From CAYQMF01 sp964418595 (GTDB lineage: Bacteria; Planctomycetota; UBA1135; UBA2386): a stretch of 29,908 bases of DNA. The translations under genes were made by a program, and so were the position numbers. This document shows, one piece after another, positions 8,581-16,238 of the stretch. The notes under the pieces were generated by a model. The model did no database searches. It was not told the origin of the DNA and worked only from the letters and a program-made list of their open reading frames with translations. Positions within the stretch are counted from its first letter, which is position 1; every line of letters starts with the position of its first letter. The stretch lies in the NCBI GenBank assembly GCA_964418595.1, contig CAYQMF010000083.1, forward strand, positions 1 through 29,908. The letters are read 5' to 3'.

Positions 8581-8600
8581 CCGGTCGCAATTGCGGCCGG
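8581..8600. other. 20-bp near-perfect palindrome between the S9 peptidase gene and fusA
   Basis: The sequence CCGGTCGCAATTGCGGCCGG reads the same on both strands except for one central-flank mismatch pair (8585/8596). It has no loop, so it resembles a dimeric protein-binding site more than a terminator. It lies 152 bases upstream of the fusA start and 57 bases past the S9 peptidase stop. The remainder of this 227-base gap shows nothing else I can name. Confidence 0.3.
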
Positions 8601-8656
8601 CTGGTCTGAATCGGTCGGCCGTTGCGGAAGGGGCGCGGGCGCCGTCAGGCGGCTTC

Positions 8657-11227
8657 CTAGTACACCGCCCGCCTGGGGGCCGTCGTCGCGGGCACCCCCG
8701 AGCCGATGTGCTCCATGAGGAAGGCCTCGTACTTCCGGTACCGGTTCAGGGTCTTGACGTCCCCGCCGAGCCCGTGCCCCCCGGTGGGGTCCAGGAACAG
8801 GTCGACCAGCGCTTCCTTGCCCGCCTTGAGCAGCTCCCGGTAGACCCGCACGGTGTCCTGGTAGAGCACGTTGCTGTCCTCCATCCCGTGCACCAGGAGC
8901 AACCGCCCCTTCAGGTTCTTGGCCAGGGGCAGGAGCGAGAACTTCTTGAGGTCGGCGGTGCCCGTCCCGGTCTTGCCGATCGTCCCCTGCGAGTACCAGG
9001 CGTTGTAGTTCTCCCACTCGGTCGGGCCGGCGCCGGCGATCCCCACCGCGAAGACATCGGGCTCCGTGTACATGCACATCTGGGTCTGGAAGCCCCCGAA
9101 GCTCCAGCCGTGCAGGGCGACCCGCCTGGCGTCGACGCCCTGGTTCTCGACCAGCCATTTCACGGCGTCGACGAGGTCCTCCACCTGGGGCTTGCCCACC
9201 TGCTCGTAGTTGGCCTTCTCGAAGCTGCCGCCGTATCCCGACTGGCCGCGCGGGTCGATGCTGCAGGTGACCCAGCCATGCCGCTCCGTCATGTAGCGGG
9301 CAAAGAGATAGGCCGCGCTGTGATAGCTCCCGTCCTCGACCGTCTTGCGGCTGCCGCCGAGTGGGCCGCCGTACACGTACATGAGGAGCGGTCGCTTGTC
9401 CTCCGCCGCCCGACCGGCCGGCGCGAAGTAGTGGCCATGGATCGTGTGCCCGTGCCGGTTCGCGAAGGTGAACATCGTCGGTGACGTCGCCACCAGCTTC
9501 TTGGTCGCCTCCGGATGCGAGTCGGTGAGCGCCTTCTGACCCTGCGTCGCCACCTCGACGACGCTCAGCTCGGGGACCTCGCCGAAGGTGGCGTACGACC
9601 CCAGCACCACGCCGCCGTCCGGGCTCACCGCGACCCGCGACCAGTTGCCGTCGCGGGCATTGAGCTTCCGCATGCTCCCGTCCGTCATCGACACGGCGAA
9701 CACGTTCTCGCGTGTCGGATCGTCCTTGGTGGCCGTGACGAACATCACCGACCGGTCCTTGGACAACTCGATGGGGTACACCTCGAACCGGCCGCGCGTG
9801 AGCTGCTCGACCTGCTCGTAGAGCGGGTCGATGAGGTGCACGTGCCGGAAACCGCTCAGCTCCGTGATCGCCACCAGCCGACGCCCGTCGGCGAGGAACT
9901 GCGGCCGGATGAGCGTCGGCGTGTTGGGACCGCCCGTGTGCAGGAAGCGCGTCACGACCTTGGCCGGCCGGTCCGTCGGTTCCCCTTCCTTGGGCTTTGG
10001 CTTGTCCACCTTGGCGGGCTTCTTGTCCTGCTCCGCCTTCTCCTCGCTGGCCTCCTTCGCGTCCGGCTTCTCCCCGGCACCTGCCTTGGCCTCGACCGGG
10101 TCCTTGCGCTCCGCGACGAGGATCTGCACCTGCTCGCTCTTCTGCTCGAAGACCGCGAACGCGATGCGCTGCCCGTCGGGCGACCACTCCGGCATCTTGA
10201 AGATGTCGCGCGGCCCGCTGACCTTGTGCGAGAAGACCCGCGCCAACGTCCCGTTCTCCGCCATGGCGTCGACGAACTCGTACACGTAGAACGTCACCGT
10301 CTGCTCCGGCATCGGGTCGTCCGACACCGTGCGCGGCACCTCCTGCACGGCTGAGAAGCGATCGCGGTAGTTGACGATGTTGACCCGCCGCGCGCCCTGC
10401 ATCGGCGACGCGCCCTTGGTGGTCACGAACGCCAGCGCCTTGCCATCCGGGCTCAACTCATAGCCCGCGAGCCGCTCGCCCCCGGGGACCGGCGGGTCGA
10501 TCTGCTCGACGAGGTGCGTGCCGAGGCGGACGCGCAAGAGCGCCTCGCCTCGCACGTAGGTGAAGCCTTTGCCGTCGGGCAACCACTGCACCTGGTTCTC
10601 GCTCTCGCGGCTCGCCGTGAGCCGCTCGATCGCCACGCCGGGGACACGCACGAGATAGACATCCGCGCCACTGCTGAACACGAGTTCCGACGCCACCGGG
10701 GACCACTCGAAACTCCCCACACCCGCGTAGCGCGGGGCCTGCTCGAGCTTGTGGTCGTCGTCGGTCACCCAATCGCCGGAGAGCCGCGCATCCTCCTCCG
10801 GCTCGGTGCCTGTCTTGGTCACGTCGGTGCTGGTCTTCTTCGCCGCCTTTTCCTTCTCGATCTCCTTCTTCGCGCGCTCGATCCGATCGTCACGAACCCG
10901 TCGGGTGGCCATCTGGAACGGCGCCAGCACGCGCACCGACGTCACCCGCGTCACTTCGCCCTTGGCGACGTCGTAGACCCAGAGGTCCCCGCCGTGTCGG
11001 CGTTCCTTGTACGGGCGATAGGTCCACGCCGCGAACGCACCGTCGTGCGAGAACGCCATCCCGCTCGCCTCCGTGCCGAACAGCCCGTGCTCCGGAAAGA
11101 GCTTCTCGAGCGTCAGGACCTCCGGTTTCACGGCAGCCGGCTTCTCCGCCGTGGGTGGCGCAGCCTCCTGGGCCAGCGCAGGCGGGACGACGGCGACGAA
11201 CGCGACGAAGCAGGTGGTGCGGAGCAT
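8657..11227 (-). CDS. Secreted S9-family (prolyl oligopeptidase/DPP-IV-like) serine peptidase
   Basis: This 856-residue protein starts with a signal peptide (M-L-R-T-T-C-F-V-A-F-V-A-V-V-P-P-A-L-A-Q), so it is exported. The N-terminal two thirds form a WD40/DPP-IV-type propeller with repeated F-S-H-D-G / W-S-P-D-G / L-S-P-D-G motifs. The C-terminal alpha/beta-hydrolase domain carries the S9 triad: Ser709 in G-W-S-F-G-G, Asp784 in G-M-E-D-S-N-V and His818 in G-G-H-G-L. Upstream of the serine is the usual D-P-R-G-Q-S-G-Y-G. Members cleave oligopeptides, often after proline or alanine. Two highly charged linkers interrupt the propeller: K/E/T-rich around residues 110-150 and K/E/P-rich around 375-425. 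The substrate is unknown. It lies 140 bases downstream of phnE on the same strand; a functional link to that transporter is not evident. Confidence 0.93.
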   Translation of the reverse strand: MLRTTCFVAFVAVVPPALAQEAAPPTAEKPAAVKPEVLTLEKLFPEHGLFGTEASGMAFSHDGAFAAWTYRPYKERRHGGDLWVYDVAKGEVTRVTSVRVLAPFQMATRRVRDDRIERAKKEIEKEKAAKKTSTDVTKTGTEPEEDARLSGDWVTDDDHKLEQAPRYAGVGSFEWSPVASELVFSSGADVYLVRVPGVAIERLTASRESENQVQWLPDGKGFTYVRGEALLRVRLGTHLVEQIDPPVPGGERLAGYELSPDGKALAFVTTKGASPMQGARRVNIVNYRDRFSAVQEVPRTVSDDPMPEQTVTFYVYEFVDAMAENGTLARVFSHKVSGPRDIFKMPEWSPDGQRIAFAVFEQKSEQVQILVAERKDPVEAKAGAGEKPDAKEASEEKAEQDKKPAKVDKPKPKEGEPTDRPAKVVTRFLHTGGPNTPTLIRPQFLADGRRLVAITELSGFRHVHLIDPLYEQVEQLTRGRFEVYPIELSKDRSVMFVTATKDDPTRENVFAVSMTDGSMRKLNARDGNWSRVAVSPDGGVVLGSYATFGEVPELSVVEVATQGQKALTDSHPEATKKLVATSPTMFTFANRHGHTIHGHYFAPAGRAAEDKRPLLMYVYGGPLGGSRKTVEDGSYHSAAYLFARYMTERHGWVTCSIDPRGQSGYGGSFEKANYEQVGKPQVEDLVDAVKWLVENQGVDARRVALHGWSFGGFQTQMCMYTEPDVFAVGIAGAGPTEWENYNAWYSQGTIGKTGTGTADLKKFSLLPLAKNLKGRLLLVHGMEDSNVLYQDTVRVYRELLKAGKEALVDLFLDPTGGHGLGGDVKTLNRYRKYEAFLMEHIGSGVPATTAPRRAVY

Positions 11228-11367
11228 GGTGGAGGGGACAGGCTAGCCGGCCGGCGGGGATCCGTCGCGACCGCGCCGCTCTACGCGCGGCTGCCCGGAG
11301 GCGAGAGAACCATCTCGGCGCGCGATCGCCCGGTGGCACCGCGCGGTGCAGGAGCAGAGCGGCGTCC

Positions 11368-13077
11368 TCATCCCGCCAGCCGCGTGCGCGCGATCCCCAA
11401 TCGCCGTGAGATGCGATCGAGGGCGAGCGACAACGCCACGATGACGATCAGGCACGTGCTCGCGTCCCGGTAGTGGAAGAACGAGAAGTTCCACTCGAAC
11501 AGATGGCCGAGCCCCCCCACGCCGACGACGCCGAGCACGATGCCGGTACGCACGTTCGACTCGAACTGGAAGAAGGCGTTGGCCAGCCAGTGCGGGGCCA
11601 CCGCCGGGAGCGCGCCATAGAAGAACGTCTTGGCGGGGGTCACCGCGCTGGCCTGCACGACGTCCAGCGATGCGTCGGACACGGCATCGAGGTTCTCGAG
11701 GAACAGCCGGACGAGGATGCCCACCGTGTGGAAGACCAGCGCGACGAGCCCGGCGAGCGGACCGGGCAGGAGGAAGCTCACGAACAGGTAGGCCCAGAAG
11801 ATCTCGGGCACCCCGCGCAGGACCGTGGCCAGTCCTTGCACGAGCAGGCGCAGGATGCGATGCACGCTCGCGCGCAGCGATCGGGCCAAGACGCCCCCGC
11901 CGCGCGCCCGCAAGCGCGCCACGGCGCGCGACCCCAGGAACGCGACGAACGCGGCGAGCACGGTGGCCGCGAGTGTCGCCAGGAACGCCATCGACAGGGG
12001 CAAGCCCGCCGCAACGACCGCGTCGTCGAGTGCATCGATGCGGGGACGAGCGAAGTCGGCGAAGAATCCGCCCATGAACCCGAGCTTCTGCCCCCACGTG
12101 CCCCCCACCGGAGCGATGAGGCGCAAGAGGTCTTCCCACATCCACAGCGCCGCGAGCAGCACGGCACCGAAGAGGCCCGCCGCGAGCCCGAACAACCGCC
12201 GCCGCGCCGACGCGAGGCTCACCGGCACGGACGCGCCCGCGCCAACATGGCCCAGGCGGCGACGCACGAACCCGCTGAGAATGTCGCTGCCGACGGTGAG
12301 GAGCAGCATGAGCAGGAGCGCGGTGAGCACCTTGTCGTACTCGCCGTAGTCGATGCGCACGCGCAGTTCGTCGCCGAGACCACCGGCGCCGACTGCGCCG
12401 ATCACCGCGGCGTTGCGGACCGCGCATTCCCAGCGCAACAGCGTGAACGACAGCACCGGTGCCTGTACGCGAGGCAGCACGCCGTACCAGAACGTCTGCA
12501 CGCGCCCCGCACCCACGGCGCGGATCGGTGCGAGCTGCCGCGCCGGCACCGCGTCGAACGCCTCCGAGTACACCCGCGCCAGGATCCCGGCGGTGTTGAG
12601 CGCGATGGCGAGCACGCCGGTCTGCGCGCCCAGCCCGAACAGCGGCACGAGGAACACGGCCCACACGAGGTCGGGCACACCGCGCAGGATGTCCTGCACG
12701 AGCCGCGCGCTCTCGCACACGACGCGCCGCCAACGCCGACGCGCCCCCTGTGCGTCCGCCACCGACACCACGGTGCTGGCAACGAGCGCGAGCGGCAGAC
12801 CGAGCATCACCGCCAGGAGCGTGCCGATGGCCGCGATGGCGAGCGAGGTCAGCGCCAGCCCCCCCGCGTAGGCCAGGAACGACCCCTCGAGGTTGGGCGC
12901 GGCGAACGAAGCCACGAACGCCTGCAGACGGTCCCAGCCACGCGCACGCTCGTCCGCGCTCGTCAGGGTACCGAGGTCGTAGCCGCCGACGCTCCAAGCG
13001 ATGCCCAGCAGCGCCACCAGCCCCAGGCAGGCGATCAGCGTGCGCGCCCGGCTACGCACGCTCGGCCGCCTCGCCAT
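11368..13077 (-). CDS. phnE: Fused double PhnE-type ABC permease
   Basis: This is the inner-membrane permease of the phosphonate-type ABC transporter. At 569 residues it is twice the usual PhnE length and contains two PhnE/BPD_transp units in tandem, about residues 1-285 and 286-569. Each has its own set of hydrophobic helices and its own EAA-type loop contacting the ATPase: E-A-F-D-A-V-P-A-R-Q-L-A-P-I-R-A-V-G-A-G around 170-190, and E-N-L-D-A-V-S-D-A-S-L-D-V-V-Q-A-S near 455-475, both followed by F-W-Y-G-V-L-P or F-F-Y-G-A-L-P. The matching V-G-A-G-G-L-G and V-G-V-G-G-L-G segments confirm the duplication. Many bacteria encode the two units as separate phnE1/phnE2 genes. The start overlaps phnC by 26 bases. 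The transported oxyanion cannot be read from this sequence. Confidence 0.92.
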   Translation of the reverse strand: MARRPSVRSRARTLIACLGLVALLGIAWSVGGYDLGTLTSADERARGWDRLQAFVASFAAPNLEGSFLAYAGGLALTSLAIAAIGTLLAVMLGLPLALVASTVVSVADAQGARRRWRRVVCESARLVQDILRGVPDLVWAVFLVPLFGLGAQTGVLAIALNTAGILARVYSEAFDAVPARQLAPIRAVGAGRVQTFWYGVLPRVQAPVLSFTLLRWECAVRNAAVIGAVGAGGLGDELRVRIDYGEYDKVLTALLLMLLLTVGSDILSGFVRRRLGHVGAGASVPVSLASARRRLFGLAAGLFGAVLLAALWMWEDLLRLIAPVGGTWGQKLGFMGGFFADFARPRIDALDDAVVAAGLPLSMAFLATLAATVLAAFVAFLGSRAVARLRARGGGVLARSLRASVHRILRLLVQGLATVLRGVPEIFWAYLFVSFLLPGPLAGLVALVFHTVGILVRLFLENLDAVSDASLDVVQASAVTPAKTFFYGALPAVAPHWLANAFFQFESNVRTGIVLGVVGVGGLGHLFEWNFSFFHYRDASTCLIVIVALSLALDRISRRLGIARTRLAG

Positions 13078-13813
13078 CGGCGCGCGCGAACAGGTCGGCG
13101 GCGACGGCGGCGACGCCGCGCGGCGGACCGTCGTAGTAGATGCGGCGATCGCGCAGGGCGATCACGCGATCGAAGCGCTCCGTGACGAGGTCGAGCTGGT
13201 GCAGGCTCACGATCGCCGTGCGCCGGTCCTGGCGCACGAGGTCGAGCAGGAGGTCGAGGAGGTCACGGGCGAGCCGTGGGTCGAGGGATGTCGCGGGCTC
13301 GTCGGCGAGCACGAGGCGGGGCTCCTGCACGAGCAGGCGTGCGATCGCCACGCGCTGGCGCTGGCCTCCGGAGAGCGTGCCGATCGGCGCCTCCAGCTTG
13401 TCGGCCAGACCGACCGCCGCGAGCGCGGCGCGTGCGCGGTCGAGATCCTGCGGCCACACGAGCGACAGCAGGCTGCGGGCGAGCGACCACCGCCCCACGC
13501 GACCGAGCAGCACGTTGTGCACGGTCCGCAGACCTGGCACGAGGGCGTCGGTCTGGTAGAGGTGACCGATGTCCTGGCGCAGCCGCCGTAGCGCGCCGGC
13601 CGAGGCATGGCGCAGGTCATGGCCGAGCACCACGACCTCGCCGCGGTCCGCGGCGACGTCGCCGGACAGCAGCCGCAGGAGCGTGGTCTTCCCGGATCCC
13701 GACGGCCCGAGCAGGGCCACCGCCTCGCCTTCCTCGATCGAGAGGTCGATGCCGCCGAGGACGGCATGGTCTCCGAAGGCCTTGTCGACCCCGCTCAGGC
13801 GGACGGCGGGCAT
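13052..13813 (-). CDS. phnC: Phosphonate-type ABC transporter ATPase PhnC
   Basis: This is the ATP-binding subunit that energises uptake through the PhnE permease. Numbering from the upstream GTG at 13837, Walker A G-P-S-G-S-G-K-T-T is at 44-52, the Q-loop Gln at 95, the signature L-S-G-G-Q at 155-159, Walker B L-V-L-A-D-E ends at 180 and the switch His is 213. The stretch H-N-V-L-L-G-R-V-G-R-W-S is typical of PhnC and separates it from generic ATPases. ATG 13813 (M-P-A-V-R-L-S-G) matches the usual family start; GTG 13837 would add eight residues and has a weak G-rich site before it. It follows phnD by 48 bases and overlaps phnE by 26. Confidence 0.93.
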   Translation of the reverse strand: MPAVRLSGVDKAFGDHAVLGGIDLSIEEGEAVALLGPSGSGKTTLLRLLSGDVAADRGEVVVLGHDLRHASAGALRRLRQDIGHLYQTDALVPGLRTVHNVLLGRVGRWSLARSLLSLVWPQDLDRARAALAAVGLADKLEAPIGTLSGGQRQRVAIARLLVQEPRLVLADEPATSLDPRLARDLLDLLLDLVRQDRRTAIVSLHQLDLVTERFDRVIALRDRRIYYDGPPRGVAAVAADLFARADGEAAERA

Positions 13814-13861
13814 GGACGTGTCAGGTGCGGGGAGCACGGGGTGTCGGTCCCCCGCGCCGCC

Positions 13862-14761
13862 TCACTTCTGGAAGGACCCGGCCAGTTCCGGCATCTCCAT
13901 GACGGCGCGGATGCCATCCCACCACGTGGGTTCGGCCTTCACGTACACGCCACCCGCGTTGTCGTTGGCGGTCATCACCGTGACCTCCTGTGGCGTCTTG
14001 CCGGTAAGGCCGAGGAACGCACGCTCGAGCTTGCCGATCGTGCCGGCGCCGAACCGCGCATCGACGTCCTTGCGCGCGCACCACGCGTAGTCGACGTACG
14101 TAGGCGTCTCCCACAGCACGCGCACCTGCGCGGAGGTGAGTTCCCCCGCCTTGATCATCTTCTCGTAGGTCGAGTAGTTGACCGCGCCGGCGTCGAAGGT
14201 CCCGTCGCGCACGTCGCCGATCGTCTTGTTGTGATCACCGCTGTACGCGACCTTGGCGAAGAACTCCTCCGCCTTGGCGATGCCCATCTCCTTGGCCAGG
14301 AGGTGGCGCGGCATCACGTGGCCTGACGTGCTGCTGATGCTCCCGAAGGTGAACGTCTTGCCCTTCAGGTCTTCGACCGTCTTGTACGGCGCATCGCCCT
14401 TGACGATGATGTAGCTCTTGAACTGCTTGTCCTTCTCCCGCATCACGACCGGCATGACCTCGCCCTTGCTGCGCTGCATCGCCTGCACGGTGGTGACGCC
14501 GCCGAGCCAGCCGAGGTCGGCCTGACCCGAAGCGAGCGCCACGACGGCGGCGTTGTAGTTCACCATCGGCACCACCTCGGCGTCGACTCCGACGGTGGCC
14601 TTGATCCACTTGGCGATCTCCGTCTGGTCGTCGCGCAGGCGATCCTTGTTGGCATCGGGGATGGCGACGATCCGCAGCACGGCGGGCGGCGTGGAGTCGG
14701 TGGAGCAGCCGGTGAAGATCAGCGCCAGGGCGGCTGAGGGAAGGAGTGCGCGCAGGAGCAT
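13862..14761 (-). CDS. phnD: Phosphonate/phosphite/phosphate-type substrate-binding lipoprotein PhnD
   Basis: PhnD-family proteins capture an oxyanion (phosphonate, phosphite or phosphate) outside the inner membrane and hand it to the permease. ATG 14761 gives 299 residues with a lipoprotein signal peptide whose acceptor is Cys19 (L-I-F-T-G-C); the frame upstream of that ATG is not protein-like. Family features are the opening L-R-I-V-A-I-P-D, the segment S-G-Q-A-D-L-G-W-L-G-G, and the late hinge region around S-S-T-S-G-H-V-M-P, which in related proteins contributes to oxyanion binding. It is the first gene of phnD-phnC-phnE. No C-P lyase (phnG-M) or phosphite dehydrogenase gene is in the window, so the substrate is open and could simply be phosphate. 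Confidence 0.9.
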   Translation of the reverse strand: MLLRALLPSAALALIFTGCSTDSTPPAVLRIVAIPDANKDRLRDDQTEIAKWIKATVGVDAEVVPMVNYNAAVVALASGQADLGWLGGVTTVQAMQRSKGEVMPVVMREKDKQFKSYIIVKGDAPYKTVEDLKGKTFTFGSISSTSGHVMPRHLLAKEMGIAKAEEFFAKVAYSGDHNKTIGDVRDGTFDAGAVNYSTYEKMIKAGELTSAQVRVLWETPTYVDYAWCARKDVDARFGAGTIGKLERAFLGLTGKTPQEVTVMTANDNAGGVYVKAEPTWWDGIRAVMEMPELAGSFQK

Positions 14762-14848
14762 GGCCCAGAAGCTAGCCGCACGCGGGGCAGCCACAATGCC
14801 ACAGTCCTGGTTCACGGTCGGCGTCGCTGGAGTCGGCATACTCTCCGC

Positions 14849-15898
14849 GTGCGCCGGCCGCTCGCCCAGTCCCCGTTCGTCCTCTCGTCGTTTCTCGCCT
14901 TCGCGGCGTGCGCCGGTCCCCCCGCGTCGAGTCAGGGCGATCCGCACTGGCGTCCGCTCGCGTCACCGACGCGGGCAAGCCTGCGCGGCGTGTGCACGGT
15001 CTCGCCCGACGTGGTGTGGGTGAGCGGTAGCCAGGGCACCTGCCTGCGCAGCATCGACGGCGGTCACACCTGGCATGCGTGCCCGGTCACGGGTGCGGCC
15101 GACCGGGATCTCCGCGATGTGCATGCGTTCGACGCCCGCACCGCCGTCGTGGTGGCAGTCGGCGAACCCGCGCTCGTGTTCCGCACGGACGACGGTGGAG
15201 CGACCTGGAGCCGCACGCTCGAGGACGCACGACCCGGCGCGTTCCTCGACGGCGTCGACTTCGTCGACGATCGCACCGGCTGGCTCGTGGGCGATCCCGT
15301 GGACGGCGCCGTCGCGCTCTTCGCCACGACCGACGGCGGCAGCACATGGACCCGCGAGGTCGCGCCGCCCCCGCTCCCGGGCGAGGCGTTCTTCGCGGCG
15401 AGCGGGACCAGCGTCGTCGCGCTCCCCGGGGGGGGCGTGCTCCTCGGTTCCGGCGGTGGCCCGGTCGCTCGGGTCCTGCGCAGGCCATCGCCACGCGACC
15501 CGTTCACGATCCACACCACGCCTCTGAAGGCCGGCGCGGCGTCGCGCGGCATCTTCTCCCTCGCCCGGCGCGGGGACCGCGTCCTCGCCGTCGGTGGCGA
15601 CTATCGCGCACCGAACGACCCACGCGGCGTTGCCGCATGGAGCGACGACGCCGGCCGCACCTGGCACGCCCCGCGCCACTCCGGCCCCCGGGGCTACCGC
15701 TCCGCGGTCGCCTTCGTCGGCCGTGGTCTGCTTGCGGTCGCCGTCGGCGAGTCCGGCGCCGACCTCACCCGCGACGGCGGCGACACCTGGGAGCCCGCCG
15801 GCGACACCGGCTACCACGCCCTCGCCTTCGCCCCCGATGGCACCGGCTACGCCGTCGGAACCGGTGGCCGCATGGCGAAGCTTGAGTTCGCGCGCTGA
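14849..15898 (+). CDS. YCF48-like / BNR-repeat beta-propeller lipoprotein
   Basis: This 349-residue protein starts at GTG 14849 with a lipoprotein-type signal peptide (Cys21 in L-A-F-A-A-C). The body is a propeller of repeats, each containing a D-G-G-x-T-W type motif: D-G-G-H-T-W, D-G-G-A-T-W, D-G-G-S-T-W, D-A-G-R-T-W and D-G-G-D-T-W, with G-W-L-V-G / A-V-G-type strands between them. This is the pattern of YCF48/HCF136-like and sortilin-like (BNR/Asp-box) propellers. The plant and cyanobacterial members help assemble photosystem II; in other bacteria the role is generally unknown, and automated labels such as 'oxidoreductase' are unsupported. It is divergent from phnD with an 87-base gap. A CATACT at 14837-14842 lies so close to the GTG that a leaderless transcript is possible, but no convincing -35 box accompanies it. 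Confidence 0.82.
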   Translation: MRRPLAQSPFVLSSFLAFAACAGPPASSQGDPHWRPLASPTRASLRGVCTVSPDVVWVSGSQGTCLRSIDGGHTWHACPVTGAADRDLRDVHAFDARTAVVVAVGEPALVFRTDDGGATWSRTLEDARPGAFLDGVDFVDDRTGWLVGDPVDGAVALFATTDGGSTWTREVAPPPLPGEAFFAASGTSVVALPGGGVLLGSGGGPVARVLRRPSPRDPFTIHTTPLKAGAASRGIFSLARRGDRVLAVGGDYRAPNDPRGVAAWSDDAGRTWHAPRHSGPRGYRSAVAFVGRGLLAVAVGESGADLTRDGGDTWEPAGDTGYHALAFAPDGTGYAVGTGGRMAKLEFAR

Positions 15899-15938
15899 CG
15901 AGTCCTCGCCGCGTCCGGGTCGGCGCACCGTGTTCTGA

Positions 15939-15982
15939 TCGGGTACCACCTGGCGCGCTTCGCGCGCCAGGTGGTTACCCGA
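15939..15982 (-). terminator. Long hairpin covering the 3' end and trailer of tRNA-Gln(TTG)
   Basis: Bases 15945-15958 pair perfectly with 15962-15975 (14 bp, loop TTC). Beyond a single unpaired base at 15976, 15939-15944 pair with 15977-15982 for six more. The downstream (3' on the plus strand) arm is the CCA end, discriminator and acceptor 3' strand of the tRNA. On the minus strand this is a trailer hairpin; on the plus strand it lies 41 bases past the YCF48-like gene, so it could serve both as a stop signal. It has no T-run on either strand, so simple intrinsic termination is uncertain. Confidence 0.5.
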
Positions 15983-16045
15983 CCAGGATTCGAACCTGGA
16001 CTAGCAGGACCAAAACCTGCTGTGCTGCCGTTACACCATCGGGTA
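15972..16045 (-). tRNA. tRNA-Gln, anticodon TTG
   Basis: The minus strand folds as a full tRNA: acceptor 5' TACCCGA pairs with 3' TCGGGTA. The anticodon stem GCAGG/CCTGC encloses the loop TTTTGGT with anticodon TTG (reads CAA). The T-arm is CCAGG-TTCGAAT-CCTGG. The discriminator is A and CCA is encoded (plus bases 15972-15974). The U1-A72 pair is typical of tRNA-Gln. It lies 57 bases downstream of a second tRNA-Gln gene in the same direction. Confidence 0.96.
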
Positions 16046-16063
16046 GCGCGCGCCCGGGAAGCG

Positions 16064-16094
16064 CGCGGGGCCAGCGCATCGCGCCGGCCCCGCG
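16064..16094 (-). other. Hairpin between the two tRNA-Gln genes
   Basis: Bases 16064-16077 pair with 16081-16094 around the loop ATC. Thirteen of 14 pairs are Watson-Crick; the remaining one (16073/16085) is a G-U wobble in the minus-strand RNA. It lies in the spacer of the tandem tRNA transcript and may guide processing or act as a weak stop between the genes. An overlapping GCGCGC/GCGCGC pair (16046-16051 with 16061-16066) offers an alternative fold. Confidence 0.4.
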
Positions 16095-16102
16095 GCTGGA
16101 GC

Positions 16103-16176
16103 TGGTTTCGGGGCAAGGACTTGAACCTTGACTAACGGAGTCAGAGTCCGTTGTGCTGCCATTACACCACCCCGAA
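16103..16176 (-). tRNA. tRNA-Gln, anticodon CTG
   Basis: On the minus strand, acceptor TTCGGGG pairs with CCCCGAA. The anticodon stem AACGGA/TCCGTT encloses CTCTGAC with anticodon CTG (reads CAG). The T-arm is CAAGG-TTCAAGT-CCTTG. The discriminator is A and CCA is encoded. The D-arm (GGTGTAATGGCAGCAC) is nearly the same as in its neighbour, so the two probably arose by duplication. It is the promoter-proximal gene of the pair and lies 62 bases downstream of the cinA stop. Confidence 0.96.
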
Positions 16177-16189
16177 GTGGGACGGCGTT

Positions 16190-16217
16190 TCTATCGACCG
16201 GGCGGGCGCGCTTCCAC
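16190..16217 (-). promoter_or_regulatory. Possible weak promoter of the tRNA-Gln pair
   Basis: Reading the minus strand, GATAGA (16195-16190) lies 13 bases before the first tRNA base, a fitting -10 position. Sixteen bases further upstream is GTGGAA (16217-16212), a poor -35. The match is weak and is offered only because stable RNA genes need a start near here. Read-through from tatC-cinA is the alternative. Confidence 0.25.
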
Positions 16218-16238
16218 CCCGCGCCTGCCAAAAACCCG

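Noticed and set aside
5718..8609. A 963-codon plus-strand open frame opposite fusA and serS
   Set aside because: It is antisense to two certain genes, has the low-complexity H/R/D/L composition typical of mirror frames in GC-rich DNA, and shows no domain.
11473..13185. A 570-codon plus-strand open frame opposite phnE, plus other long antisense frames in the same area
   Set aside because: The phnE frame has coherent membrane helices and two EAA loops; the plus-strand frame is H/E/R-rich without structure.
14811..14842. A promoter for the YCF48-like gene (TTCACG and CATACT)
   Set aside because: The spacing is 20 bases and the -35 is weak. Only the CATACT is suggestive, so it is mentioned in the gene entry and not called.
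15939..16176. The tRNA region as an integration (att) site
   Set aside because: The duplicated tRNA end is an inverted, not a direct, copy; no integrase or mobile gene is nearby and the flanking genes are housekeeping.
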